A stretch of 64,000 nucleotides of DNA. It comes from Ephemerocybe angulata. Taxonomy: Eukaryota; Basidiomycota; Agaricomycetes; Agaricales; Psathyrellaceae. Under the pieces are notes generated by a model. That model had not been told where the DNA came from, did not search any database, and saw only the letters and a list, made by a program, of their open reading frames with translations. Below are positions 12,137-23,810 of this stretch, piece by piece; position 1 is the first letter of the stretch, and every line of letters begins with the position of its first letter. The position numbers and the translations under genes are program-made. The stretch spans positions 186,001 through 250,000 of the forward strand of contig JAACJK010000068.1 in assembly GCA_013368325.1 (NCBI GenBank), given 5' to 3'.

Positions 12137-14943
12137 TGTGGCGACTCGTAATCACACATTAGTCACCACAATCTAATCTGTTTCCTTACTCTATCTAATC
12201 TTTCCCCATTCGCTGATCGTCTCCTCTGCTCATCCTTGTACCTCTTATCCCCATCCCTACCTTCCGCTGTTTGCTAGTACTTGGTTACAACTGTATAGTT
12301 TATGTAAGGTGGTACTGGTAGAGGAAGGGTATTTAAGATGTACTAGGTAGACGGAGACTCCTCAGCTTCTTGCGAATCGATAGTTCATAACTGTCAACCC
12401 TCGTGTGAAGTTCTTCGTGTGCCGAGACCCCTTGTTTGATTGACATCAACACTGCCTCGCCACATATTTTTGACATTCGAAACTATCCTCCTCTTACTCT
12501 CTACTCTCTACTCCTTTTAAACCCCCTCCTCCTCTCTACCCTCGCTCTCGACGTCACTGGATCCGCCTCGGTCTGATCAACCCAGCCTTCCGACTCCGAC
12601 GCCGACAGCACCAACAACCAACGCTTCAAAACAACCAAGACATCCGTCAAGAAAAATGGGCTAAGAACTTCGCAACCGCGTTACCGTTACCCAAGACCAA
12701 GGTAAGTCCAGGATTCCTGTTCTCGCCAAAAAGGCTACCGGGGAAACCCCCGCTTCGCTGTTGGAGTCCTCAGACACCCGCGATCCCTCAGAGTCCTCGG
12801 ACTTTGAGGAGGCAATGCACTCCGTCGAAAACTTGATGGAGGAGGCTGAGCTTTCCGACAACGAAGGGCCGGACCAGGTGAAAACCCCCATCCATGCCAC
12901 ACGTAGCCTAGACGACCTCCGCCGTGGGGCTAGTGTACCTGTAGATACGATGAATCAAATTGAGATTGCGCAGTCCAATTTGAATAGGTCCCAGAAGGAC
13001 TTGGTCTACAAGACACGCCGAGACAAAGCACGATCTCGACGTGGTTCGACGTCCTCTCGGGGAGAGGGACTGTCTGAACCGAAGGGCAAGGGCATAGATC
13101 CCAAGAATTGGGGCGCCCTTGATTTATCAGACGACGAGTTGGAAGCTCAGAGGGCGCTGTACGAAAGTGTCGCCCATAAGAATGAGTATTATTCACTTCC
13201 TCAGGCTGATAACGCGTTCATCGCGAACGAGAGTTCGGATGAAGCTAGCGAGAACTCTGACAATACGCAGAGCTCCCGCGACAGGCATAACAAAAAGCGA
13301 CGTGCTGAATACAGGCTTAAGAAAAAGACCAAGAAGGTCAGAGCCAAGCACGACGATGCCATCTCGGTGTCGGCTATCCAGTACAACGGGAAGCGCGACA
13401 AGGAGAAAAAGAAGAAAGCCTATATAAATCCAGTTGAACAACTGGATAGGCTCAGCTACGTTTCTACGGCTCTGAAAGGCGCGAAGAAACTGGACAAAGG
13501 TAAAGCCAAGAAGTCCAGCCTGCCTCCATCAGACCCGGGGTCTGATAGTTCAGGCGATGACCAAGGCGGCGACGACTCATCGAGTGACGATGAGGACGAT
13601 GACGACGACGACGACGATGACGACGAAGAGGATGACGAGGACGAGGTACTCACCTCCTCCGAATCTGAGACCGAGTCCAACAAGAAGTCCAAGGTGTCGA
13701 GAAAAGCGGTCTATAAACCCATCATGCCCGACAACTACGATGGAAGGCCGTCGCTGCCCGCATACACTCGTTTCGTGTCTCAAGCTACAATGTATTTAGA
13801 GGACATTACTATTCCTAAGAATAGACAGGTCTACATATTATCGAGATGCCTCGATGGTGAAGCCTGGAAATGGTACGCACGAGTTGTATCTAAAAATGTC
13901 GCCAAATGGCGCGTGTCCCGCTTCTTCGAGGAACTGTTCAACGAATGTTTCCCTGTCAACTTTAAGGAGCTGCAGCGCGAGCGACTCGATACCTTGAAGC
14001 AAGGAAAATCAGACATCAAGGGATATATGGCCCGGTTGGATGAACTTTACCTCGTAAATGGTATCAGGCGCCAGCGCGATAAAGCGCGATTCTTCTTCAA
14101 AGGACTCCATGATGAGCTCAAGAAGCGACTGCGGTCTAAGGGACTATCTCCTGAGAGCTCAGACTATGGAAGGATCGTTAGAAAGGCTCAGAACTTCGAG
14201 CTCGCTATCAAAATGTCGAGCGCTCACCGAGATAACGAAGCCCGAAAGTCCAAACGCGAGAACAACTACTCCGGGCAGGCTAAGGGCAAGGGGCGAGATC
14301 GACCAGGACCCTCGACTAACTATGGTCGTAAAACCAACGGTCAGACTGAGTCCAATTCGAACCAGGACCGGTTCAGGAAGCATAACGATAAATTGGATGC
14401 TAACCGACGGGGCTGGAAGGACAAAAACGGATCTGGACGTCAGAAGAGCAACAGCAACGAAAAAGCGAAGCTGAAGGCCGAGGGCAAATGCTACATATGC
14501 AAGGAGTCTACGACTCACTTCGCACGTAATTGCCCCCAGGCTAATTCGGTGAACAGCAAGGGCTCCTCCTCATCCGGCATACAGAGTTACAGCGCGGCCG
14601 TCACTGCCTCGAACGTGGAGTCGCTTCGCGAACAGGCATTGGAGGACACCACCCAGGCGGTGCACACGCTCGATTGCAACTCTATCCCGCTAGAAATGGG
14701 ATCTCCCGAATTACCGCCAATTGATGCTGAATACATCGACGGTGACGGGCCTGATCTTCAAGAGCTGGAGTGGGCGAACAACTGGGAAGCTGAAGCCGAA
14801 GAATTGTTCAACACCTTCGAGGATGAGGATGCTCACCTCATACCCGAAGCCCGACGCTTCTTCCGAGCTGACAACGAGAGCTGGGAGGAGCTTGATGAGT
14901 GGCTGGCTCAGAACGCTGACACGCCGGTTCCACCTGTGGACTT
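12137..14943 (+). mobile_element. Retroelement gag region between the two direct repeats
   Basis: This 2,807-bp unique segment lies between repeat copies A and B. It begins with an untranslated leader (12137-12655) that ends in pyrimidine-rich sequence, followed by a long gag ORF. There is no protease, reverse transcriptase or integrase. It has the layout of the internal region of an LTR element, but pol is absent and no polypurine tract is visible before copy B. Confidence 0.6.
12139..12148 (+). other. Possible primer-binding site
   Basis: TGGCGACTCG begins two bases after the CA that ends repeat copy A. TGG directly after a 5' LTR is where retrotransposons place a site complementary to a tRNA 3' end (CCA). 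I cannot match it to a specific tRNA from memory. Confidence 0.3.
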
Positions 14944-15109
14944 CGTTGCTCCTCGCCGGCGCACCTCGAGAAGAGAAGCTGCTTTGGCTCGGTGCAGTCG
15001 CGACCCACTCCATTGTTCCTTGAGCCCTGGCGACCTATACATGTCTGGCCTCTTTTTGACTCCATCTTCCTCGGCGCAACTTTCCCCTCCGGTTTCTGGT
15101 CTAGAATAA
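12656..15109 (+). pseudogene. Retrotransposon Gag polyprotein with a stop at codon 3
   Basis: The best ATG is at 12656, but the third codon is TAA (12662-12664); the frame is then open for more than 800 codons to 15109. It encodes an acidic, Ser-rich N-terminal region, an Asp/Glu run (about 13590-13645), a Retrotrans_gag-like domain (about 13720-14210, with LDGEAWKWY and the RFFEELFNECFP block), a basic linker and a zinc knuckle at about 14490-14535. The knuckle spacing is C-x2-C-x5-H-x4-C, one residue longer than the usual CCHC. The last 55 codons run into repeat copy B and may not be original. Next in-frame ATG is 12815. Gag packages the RNA of LTR retroelements; this copy would need a downstream start. 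Confidence 0.8.
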
Positions 15110-16408
15110 CTCAGTATACGACTCTACACGCTCCGCTCCCCTTTTTTCGACTCGGTCACATCCTAGCCAAGTGACTCTCTATTTGGTCCGCCAGCCCGTC
15201 GAAGGGATCACCGACAACCTCTGGGGGTACGATCCGTGCTCATACGGGCGCTCCAATCGGGTGGGCCTAGCTACCCAGTGAACAGCGAAATGGGACTATC
15301 TCTCCCTCCAGTCTCCGTTTGAGAGCCTCTGAGTGCCTGGATGAATCATAATGGATCGTATCGAGCAGCACATCATGGTCTTTGCGTAGCATTGTGAGTG
15401 CTCCATGTGGTTTTCGACGGCGAGTGCGTATTTACCGATAAGGAAAAGCGCGAATGATACAGATATGGGGAAGGGCGATGGCAAGGCTCCCGGCAAGGAT
15501 GACGATGAGCCCATATGACGGAGATCTCTATTTTGTCAGGGGGGACACTGGCCATTCTTTGTTGCGGAGATGTCCTGACTCGCCGCAGCTACTCGTACTG
15601 GTCTTCACTAATAACCAGCGGCCTCCATTCTCAAGCTCGCTACTCATTCCTGCGGTCCTACGTTTGCGTCTCTCGGGCTCCTGTAGCACTGAAATCCACC
15701 CCTTGGAGTGCTGGCATTGGGCTCTTTTATCCTCGATTCAAGAGTCAGGGTCTCTCGACAGAGCCATCGTCGACCTCAAGGGCTCGGCTTGTGCTCAGGA
15801 GACATGCGCTTACATGGCTCTAAGCGAATGGTGTGTGTGTGGGTGGGTGGGTGGTTGAACCAGCTGTGGTGAGTACCTACTAGCCTTACTCACGGCGGAA
15901 CTAGCTGCAGCGAGTACTTATTACCCTTAGCCCAAGGAGCGCTTGAGCGACAATCAAGCGAGCAGTATCTGATTTTGATCTGTGGGTAGGGCGGTGAATG
16001 TCGCCTTGTGAGTGAGTATGTGATACAGCGGGATTTTAGTGCGCCTTTGGCGAGCAGGCAAATGGGAATGTAAAGGTGTGATATCTAACGCTATGAATCT
16101 GGCCGGGTATGATAGACCATAGAGCCCATTTGTCTTCCCGAACGTTCCTTGCTTTACAGTATTCGTATTACCCTAGTCCATATCCTAAATTTCGAGATTA
16201 TACAGCTACTTATCCAGATTGAGATACCAGATATCGATAACTACTAGCCGGTATACTCGCCGTCAAGAAGTGTCTCGATCGCAGCCCCTGAGTACCACCA
16301 AATCGCTCAAGAAGGACAAGACCAACGTCAGCGATTTCATATGAGGCGGCTTGAAGTCATTGAGAATGCTCGGGTGGATATGTCGAGCTTTGATGGTAAG
16401 CTCCTCCA
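14944..16408. repeat. 1,465-bp direct repeat, copy B
   Basis: Partner of 10672-12136. At its left edge the gag reading frame continues into it. At its right edge the F-box-like gene continues without interruption (codon 458 of the last exon spans the edge). Because the repeat's right end is coding sequence homologous to other family members, copy B looks parental on that side and copy A the derived duplicate. Confidence 0.95.
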
Positions 16409-18454
16409 GCGAGTCAGAGTTCGAGACAAGTCCCAAGATGTCGCGTACATTGAGCTCCGCGGTCCCGACGATGGTGGTGCTTTGGAAGTCCAGGTATAGA
16501 CGGCGCGGGTTACACTCAGAGCGCCGTAGCATCTCTTTGATAGGACCAGAGCAATCCTTCGAATAGGAGTGGACCCTCAGGGTCTCTAGTTTGGGGACTT
16601 GTAGCCTGCCGAGGATGTTGCGGCCATCGTTCCGTGAGGGGGTAATGCACTCGATGCTTGAAAGACGCTCAAGCGTAACGACAGTTGGTACTGAAGCATG
16701 AGCATTCTGCGCCTCCCCAAGGACTTTGAGCTTCAGGGACTCCAGATGAGCACATCCCGCGAGAATCCCAATGATGACTGTGTCTTTCTCCCACGTTTCA
16801 AGCCTGAGGCGCGTGAGCTGGGCATATGGGAGTGCAAAGGAGCACAGTTGATCATTCACTGTGAGGTCGACTTGTCGGAGGGATGGGTATATCGCAGCAG
16901 GAAGTTCGCAGCGCTGCCAGTCAGCAGCCCAGTGACGGTGTTCGCCATCTTCATCCCTTGGCTCTTCAATCCGAAGAGTGTGTAGATCCTTTGCGAGTGC
17001 ATCGCGTTCTTCATTCATACTCCTAATTTCATCTAGGATTGCCTCGTACACGTCGTGTTCTTCATTGGAGGCGTCGGCTGCGAGAGCGGGGATACGGGGC
17101 AAGGATGGATCAGCATCCTGGGAGAAGCAAGCGGCAATTAACTGCTCGTATCCCATGCTGTAGCGCCTTTCGCGCCAGACACCGTGTTTCTCGAGTTCGT
17201 GCTCGAGTTTGGGATCCAGCAGCTGCCTGATGAAGCCGATATCGCGTCCGGTGATTGAGAGACGAGTAATCCTCCGCTCCTTCAGGTGCTCATGAATAAG
17301 ATCCAAGATACCGTCGCGCATCCGAAATGGTGTTACTTGATTGTAGCACCAAGAATAGAGATGATATGTCGACTCCCGGAGAATGAGGTTGATGTCCTGG
17401 CTTTTGCTACGCGCAATGGACATCACTGCCGCAGCCACCTCGGATTTATCCTCTGCTTCTTCTTTGAGCTGCCTGTTTTGCTCTGGGGTCCGGTACGTGC
17501 ATAACCAATCTTCTGAATTTAAATTCCCCAGGATTCGCGATTTCGTGGCAAAGTATTCATTCTCTCCGGGGATGCGGGTCCCGTTGATGTAAATGTTCGC
17601 CCAGAACATGCTGTCACCATCGATGCACTCGCACCACTGCGTGCATACAGAGCGTAGGACGGTTCGTGCCTTGAGTACAACGCGACACTCGGGGGTGCTC
17701 CGAGAAGCAATATTGAACGTTTCGAGGGGGTCTGGCTCCGTGTTCTGGTTTGCTTGAAGGACTAGTTCGTTGAAGATCATCGAGAGGATCTCCCCGGGAA
17801 TGTCGTTGATAGTGGTCGCCGTCTTCTATGTAAACAAATAAAATTAGGCGTCGATTCAAGGTATTATCTGCTTTTGACTGACCTTATCCTTTGTTGGAGG
17901 GGCCGATGGCTGCTCGTGCCGCTCGGTGTAACTCCCAAACTAATTGCCATGTCTCGTGAGTATTGATTACGAACAGTCGATAATTGTCACCTACCGCCTT
18001 GACAGCCCCTTCATCTGAATCATCCGAGTCTGCACCCCAGCCCAGCTTCGAGGAGGCACGCTTTTCCGAAGTAGAATTTTCTGCGTGATTATTCTCTCCT
18101 TCCTTAAGATGTGCTTGTTTCGCTTTCTGCGTTCTCTTTCTCGTTGATACTACACCGGAGGATGTTATGAGAAAAGACTTACAATCGAGTCGAGGAGGAC
18201 AAATGTACCTGGCTGCACTTGTGCGCGAGCCACTCTGGCCCTCAAAGACGTTCCTCCTGGGAGAGTCGTCCCAACCTAACCATAATGTTGTCAGTATCAC
18301 TCAGGATTCTCTCTCAGCGGGCACTTACGATCTTGGGAGCGGCCTCGTCTTTGTTTTGGACCGCCTCAAGTAGCTCTGGTGCAGGCTCGCGCCTGAGCTT
18401 GGCTCTCTTCCCTTTTTCAGGAGCGTCCGTCGTATCTAGCTTTCTCTTTCCCAT
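16263..18454 (-). CDS. F-box/LRR-like protein (subfamily B), C-terminally shortened
   Basis: The five-exon model is 18329-18454, 18209-18275, 17995-18149, 17883-17939 and 16263-17825; all phases agree, giving 655 aa. It starts MGKRKLD, followed by a basic, disordered N-terminal region. An F-box-like segment opens the last exon (INDIPGEILSMIF, then VLRSVCTQW). The rest has the family's imperfect leucine-rich blocks, including DIGFIRQLLDP, KDLHTLRIEEP and FALPYAQLTRLRL. F-box proteins usually recruit substrates to SCF ubiquitin ligases through Skp1; the substrate is unknown. Compared with the member at 60685-62887 it loses similarity after about codon 600 and ends roughly 90 residues early, in DNA that belongs to repeat copy B. 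It is probably expressed, but its end is remodelled. Confidence 0.8.
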
Positions 18455-19009
18455 TTGTGCTATATGTGTGAGAAGGATTAGTCAAAAACGATATACGAGT
18501 GCACGCTAGACGGTGGCAGGCTTACCTGGTCGGATACGCGCTGGGGAATCTGTACACTGGTGGGGGTAAAGGGTGAAAGGCAGAATTTCTTTGTTTGTTT
18601 GGTCAAGGTCCTTGAGCCACTCGTTGCTCGAACCCGTGGGACACGGCAAACAGAGCTCCCCAAATAGCGGGGATCGCTCCCGGTAGTCCGTGACGACAAA
18701 GCAGCTTCAGAGCCCATTTTACTTCATAACGGCCTCGCATTCGGGACAAAGCATGGCATACTTAATGTTATATATCTGGTCGAGAATAATTTCGGGGATT
18801 TTTCTTTGTTTGTCATACCAGATTGGGCGAGCACTGGGGAATGGGCCGCATTGATCAAAGTGGGATCAATACAACTCTTTATTCTGAACCACCACCACCT
18901 ATAGCATTCAGCGACTCCAGTTTCTTCCTAAGATTAAATCTATATAGGTGAGTCCTATTATGGATTAGTACCTCATTGGAGACCAACGTCGTGTGATATA
19001 GCACTCGCG
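18455..19009. promoter_or_regulatory. Divergent promoter region between two F-box-like genes
   Basis: 555 bp separate the start codons of the minus-strand gene (18454) and the plus-strand gene (19010). No ORF. It must hold the promoters of both; I see no clear TATA box for either. Confidence 0.5.
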
Positions 19010-21131
19010 ATGGCACCCACCGGACGGAAGGCAGCGCGAAAGGGACCATCCAAGAAAACGGATGTTGAGGTTCCCACTCTCAATACCACCATTAACGATG
19101 TATGTGTAAATCCTACTACCGATCCCCCTGTACAAGTCTAACTCGTTTAACCCTTTCCTAGGATGTCCAGGGTAAAGCTGGGGAAGCCAGGAAGAAGGTG
19201 ACTCCGCCCCGCTGGGCGATCGGATTAGATGGTGTCAACGTAAGTTCCGCCTGGAGTACTAGCATACGAGATGTTAACTCGGCTTTTTCTAGCCATGCTA
19301 TGTTTTAAGTCTACCGTCTGAAGTGTTGGACATGATCGTGAAACTCGTAATTACGAACCCAGCGCCGAAGTCTATTCCTGGGATCAGAGCAGTGGATCGC
19401 ACCATTTTCACCGGTTTCGATTATCCACCGATAGACAAGCTCGCACATCGCAGGCTCCGAGGCGTTTCTCGAGCATGGGCTGATAACATCGACAGTAACC
19501 TTCGCGATATGCACTTCGACGGCAACCGCGCGCCGGGTCCCATGGTTCGATGGGATGACGAGAAAGGAGAGTACGAGATTCCGTCATCCGCGTTGAGAGA
19601 CGAACAGGGGAAGGAGATTATCGCTGGGGAGGTTCAGAGAGCATGGCTGGACCTCGAGCGCTTCCCCAAAGGCTCCCCAATCAATGTCACTCTGGTCAAG
19701 CCAAGATATGATTCTGCTCGTGATCCAAAGGACTCGGGCCGAGACGAGGCAGGATTGTTGCGACCGGGCGTACTCGACATCATCCAGTCCATTCCAAGGC
19801 ACGATGTGGCGAGTCTATCTATCTTCGACGACTGCGACATCGAGTATGTTCAGCGCCTCCTTGACGACGAGGGCGAACCCGCAGCGCCAGATTGGGAGGA
19901 AGAGGATACGGAGAATGGGTACTATTACCACTGGCGCAGCAAGCGAATGGAAGCCGGACGTATGGAGAACTTCCAAGACGTATGCGCAAAGATGAGCATA
20001 CCCAAACCGACCCGGATTACCAAAACACGGAGCCAAGTCTCGCGCGCGAAGATGGAGGAAGAAAAGGTGTGGAAGCGACTTCACACCTTGCGCCTCATGT
20101 TCTCTGGCCGCAGTCCGTACAACGAAATCTTCGCCAAGCTGTCCGCCTCCAGGTATCCTAAACTCCGCCGTGTCGACCTTCATCTTCACGACGACGAACT
20201 TATACACCACTGGGTACTCCCCTACTCCCAGCTCACGCACCTTACCCTTGGGTCCGATTCCACGAACTTCATGCTGTTCCCAATCGTGAAGCTCGCACGA
20301 CTCTCGCTGGAGTCGCTCACAGTGCGTATGCTCTTAAAGGAAGCACCCTACGACTACGAATACCAGGAACCATGCATCGAACTTCCAAGGCTCGACTCCC
20401 TGCGACTACACCTCGATACCACTCCGGGAATTGCCAAGCAGTTTTTGGACGCGCTCAAGTGCAAGAACCTGCAGTCGCTTGACATATCCAATGAGGGGGA
20501 CACCGACGTGGTTCCAACATACAACCTCATCAAGCGGTCGGAGTGCGCTTTGCGTGAGATCAAAATCGAATCACTATGTCCTTCTTACGGAACGGCCTAT
20601 GAAGAGGACCTATCGAAACTCATTCTATCCCAAGCCGAAACGCTAGAGGTCCTGCATCTACACACCCTTCTCATGGAGTTCGACTGGTTTGGCAGTCTTA
20701 CCGCTCCAAATCTCAGAGAGCTTGACTTCCTCTGTTTTGGACTGGACGAGACGCATTGGAGTAGGTTCGGACCTCGGAAAGACTACAACAAGGATCCGGA
20801 CGCGGAGGATCTCGCCTTGCGCCTACTGCGTTGGGTTCAAATGTGGAGCATCGAGGACGGTGAACCGGGTTCGAAGAAATCTAATCCCAGGAAGTCGCAA
20901 CTCACGACTCGCTTCTGCGCTTCAGCATCTACCATGACATTCCATGATTTCTATCGCCCTGGCCGCGAGTACTACCGCCCCACGTCGGTAGCTCTGCCGC
21001 AGGAAGTTAATGACCTGAAGGACGAATTGGTGGGCAGTGGAATAAAGGTGGAGATAGAATGGTGGGTGCATAACTGGGCAGCTGCCGGATACGAGACCCA
21101 GAGGCTCAAGGCGATGAAATCTCAGCTTTGA
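19010..21131 (+). CDS. F-box/LRR-like protein (subfamily A), intact
   Basis: Three exons (19010-19099, 19162-19239, 19293-21131), all in phase, give 668 aa. Exon 1 is short and basic (MAPTGRKAARKG), exon 2 ends in IGLDGVN at the splice site, and exon 3 begins PCYVLSLPSEVLDMIV, the F-box core, followed by LRGVSRAWAD. This exon pattern recurs at 44846, 48079, 56843 and 59979 and defines the subfamily. Further blocks are VTLVKPRYD, an acidic stretch, KLHTLRL-like, VLPYSQLTHLTLG, RLSLESLTVR and a C-terminal EIEWWVHNW. It is the best complete reference for the broken copies. An SCF-adaptor role is inferred from the F-box only. A 3' flank motif near AACTAAAGGTATCGACTA is shared by several paralogues, though not clearly here. 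Confidence 0.85.
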
Positions 21132-21926
21132 TGAGGAGGTTCGAAGAAGGGCTGAAATGTAGCATCAGACTGTACAACATGATGATTTCGATGGCCTCAT
21201 GTGTATATAATTTACCTTACCATAAACCTCGTACCTGCGCTCTGCTACAAATATGAGTACTCAGCGTCACACTCTATAATTCCGTGCTTTGCTATAGCGG
21301 CAGAAGGACTTGGTACCAGGCTGTGTGTATCTGGTGAGCAGTTCAAAGTTTATAGATATCCTCCATAGGACTGCTCCTCAAGCTTGTGGATATGTGTGCT
21401 CTCCGCCGCGACCGGTGGAACCAGTCAGTAAAATTTCAGTCCCAGTCGCCGCTGTCCCTTCATTTATCACATCATTATTGCGTCCCTCAGAGCCGTATGT
21501 CTTCATAAGTACACTTACCTGGATATCAGTGTTGTCTGCTTCACGGGCAGTTGCATTTTTCAAACGATTCACGACGCTGCTGCACCATTGCTGCACCATT
21601 CGCCCAAATCGGCGACTCTTATGGCCCCATCATTAAAGTTGCGTCGAGGAGCCCCTGGTCTGGGTTAACCTCAAGGTTCCCACTGGAACCAACGCATTTT
21701 TCGAGCAGTTGGTGCCGTGTTGCAACCACCGACCTCGTTACACTGCTCTTCCTAGTGAGGCTATTTACTTTGGCTCACATCGCTCAAGGGGACAGTCTGA
21801 ATTATAGAGGTGGCACAATTATTAAGGTTGAGTCGCGGGTATCGCGTTGTGCATCAGTCAAATAGACTCTCCACGGTGACTGCTGCATCAAGTTACTCGC
21901 AGAATATAAACTAAAGGTATCGACTA
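21132..21926. other. Intergenic between convergent genes
   Basis: No supported gene. Sequence near 21905-21930 (AACTAAAGGTATCGACTA) also lies just 3' of the paralogues ending at 51068 and 54789, so the 3' flank has been duplicated with the gene. Confidence 0.5.
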
Positions 21927-23364
21927 CTATTTCGAGGATTCATTATTCTCCTTCTTGGAAAGTCTCGCAGAATTATAAGTGTGCACACTCCACTCGTTTA
22001 GCCACCACTCGACATCGACCTCCATCCCGGCCGCGACCAATTTATCCCGCATGTCTTCGACTAGTTGGGGTGGGGATACCGACTCAAGGTGCCCAGAACG
22101 TTCATCATTACCGTAGAATCGGTAGTGCCCTGAGTTGACTGGCGCGGCGCAGAAGCGGACTGCGAGCTGCGAGTGGCGACTCTTGGAGTCCTGGGTATCA
22201 AGCAAGCCTCCACCGGACGCCCAATCCTTGGCCCAGTGGAATAGACGCAATGCAAAATCATTTGCGTCGGGTTCGGGTTCGCTTTCCGAGCGGTCAAAGT
22301 GCCACTCGTCGATCCCAAAGCAGATGAAGTCAAGCTCCCTCAAGCGCGGAGCAGTAAGATCATCCAGCCAATTGTAGTAGCCGACACCGCCGTGGAAGTG
22401 AAAGAGCTCTAGACCATCAGAGTGGTCCCTCATCAAGACCTCCAATGCTGCGATATCGCTCAGTGAAAGGTGGCTGTGCGTATCGATATACAGTTCGCGC
22501 AGGGTGCATCCAGATCGCTTGATGAATTTCGCCGCAGGAGTGAGGGATCCGATGTCGAACGCATCCTTTTCCGTTCGTATGTCGAACGTTTGGAGGTTTC
22601 TGCATGTGAGGGCGTCAAGGAACTGCTCGAGGGATTCCTGGTTGACCTTGGTGCAGACACGTAGTACCTGGAGCTTGGGAAATTCGATGGGTGAATCCCG
22701 ACGCTCGTACTCGTATTGTAAATAGTTTGCATACTGCGATGCAGCACGCACAGTGAGGGACTCGAGTGAAAGCCGAGTAAGCTTCAGTATCGCGAGGAGT
22801 ATGAAGTTTGAGGGTCCATCATGTCCTATCGTGAGGTGCGTAAGCTGTGAATAGGGAAGAACCCAGAGGTGTAGGGGCTGATCCTGGTGAAGGTGGAGCT
22901 CCACGCAACGGAGGGCCGGGAAATGGTGTGGGGAGAGCTTGATGAAAACTGGGTTTGGGGGCGAGCGATCCTGGGTGAACATGAGACGTAAGGTTTGTAG
23001 CTTCTTCCAGACTTTCTCGTCTTCCTTCTTTGCATGGGCGGTCTGCCTGCGTGTCTGGTATGGTTTCGGTGGCTGGCTGGCGTGAATCTTCTCGCAAACG
23101 TCATGGAAGCTCTTCATGATAGCCATGGCTTGGGCTAGGTTCTCATCTTGCCAGTACTGGTCCGCCTCTTCTTCTTCGTGATCGAACAACCGCTGAGCCC
23201 ATGCGGTGTCACAGTCGTCGTGGATGGTGAGGGTCGCAATATCTCGTTTGTGGACCGAGTTAACCATATCGGTCACGCCAGGCCGGATAAACCCCGCTTC
23301 TTCTCGAGTAGAGCTCTTGGGCTCCGGACGTGCGTCGTATCTGGGCTTTATCACCGTCAAGTTC
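21927..23364 (-). pseudogene. C-terminal half of F-box-like gene split by the 20.8-kb insertion
   Basis: About 477 codons are open and begin mid-protein at the block TVIKPRYDARPEPKSS. The rest follows the subfamily A order: GVTDMVNSVHKRDIATL, DDCDTAW, KLQTLRLMF, VLPYSQLTHLTIG, RLSLESLTVR, SRHSQLAVRFCAAP and VEWWLNEW. No F-box or start exon is present upstream; the next bases (from 23365) are the end of the insertion. The missing first half is at 44181-44846 on the same strand, in the same frame. I see no other stop or frameshift, so the gene was probably intact when interrupted. Confidence 0.85.
23358..23364. repeat. Target-site duplication, left copy
   Basis: CAAGTTC here and at 44181-44187 flank the 20.8-kb insertion. 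The first six bases lie in the interrupted coding sequence on both sides; the seventh also matches, so the duplication is 6 or 7 bp. Confidence 0.8.
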
Positions 23365-23431
23365 CAGGTCTCTCAGTCACTATGCGCATGGAGTATGGGG
23401 AAACTGGGTCGGAGTGTGTCCCATCCAAAAT

Positions 23432-23450
23432 AGGAAACCTGGGCCCAGCT
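23432..23450 (+). repeat. Left subterminal motif of the 20.8-kb element
   Basis: AGGAAACCTGGGCCCAGCT is matched in inverted orientation at 44094-44111 (17 of 18 bases) at the same distance from the element end. Degenerate relatives (GGCCCCAGCTGGCC near 23477) cluster around it. Subterminal repeats of this kind are often transposase-binding sites. Confidence 0.7.
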
Positions 23451-23810
23451 AGGTGATGGCGGTACCAGTGATGATGGCCCCAGCTGGCCCCTGGCACCAT
23501 ATGGGGCAGTTTAATCAGCTCTTAGTCCGTGGACTTGACCGAGACCTGACCCTATTTTCGATCTAGCCATTGCAGATATATTTGAGTGTTCAGCGGCGTG
23601 ATACGAGGACTACAAACTCAACGGTGACTACATTGGAACTACGGTTGGAGTCGTATGGATTCAGTCGGGACTCCGAGGCTTTGTGTTTCTAAAAATACCG
23701 CGCTACATAATCTGTCATCTTTGTTGATCCGAGGGTTGCTTGATCCGATAGTCGTCGGTCGGGCGGCGGATCTAGCTTGGACGCGACCTTTTTGCCTTCT
23801 TACATCTTCG

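Noticed and set aside
13456..13799. Poly-Ser and poly-Thr ORFs around the Asp-rich tract
   Set aside because: Other-frame readings of the GAC/GAT run in gag.
10672..16408. A simple complete LTR retrotransposon
   Set aside because: No pol, no polypurine tract, no matching 5-bp target duplication, and the repeat contains host gene coding sequence continuous with the flanking gene. Kept only as one hypothesis.
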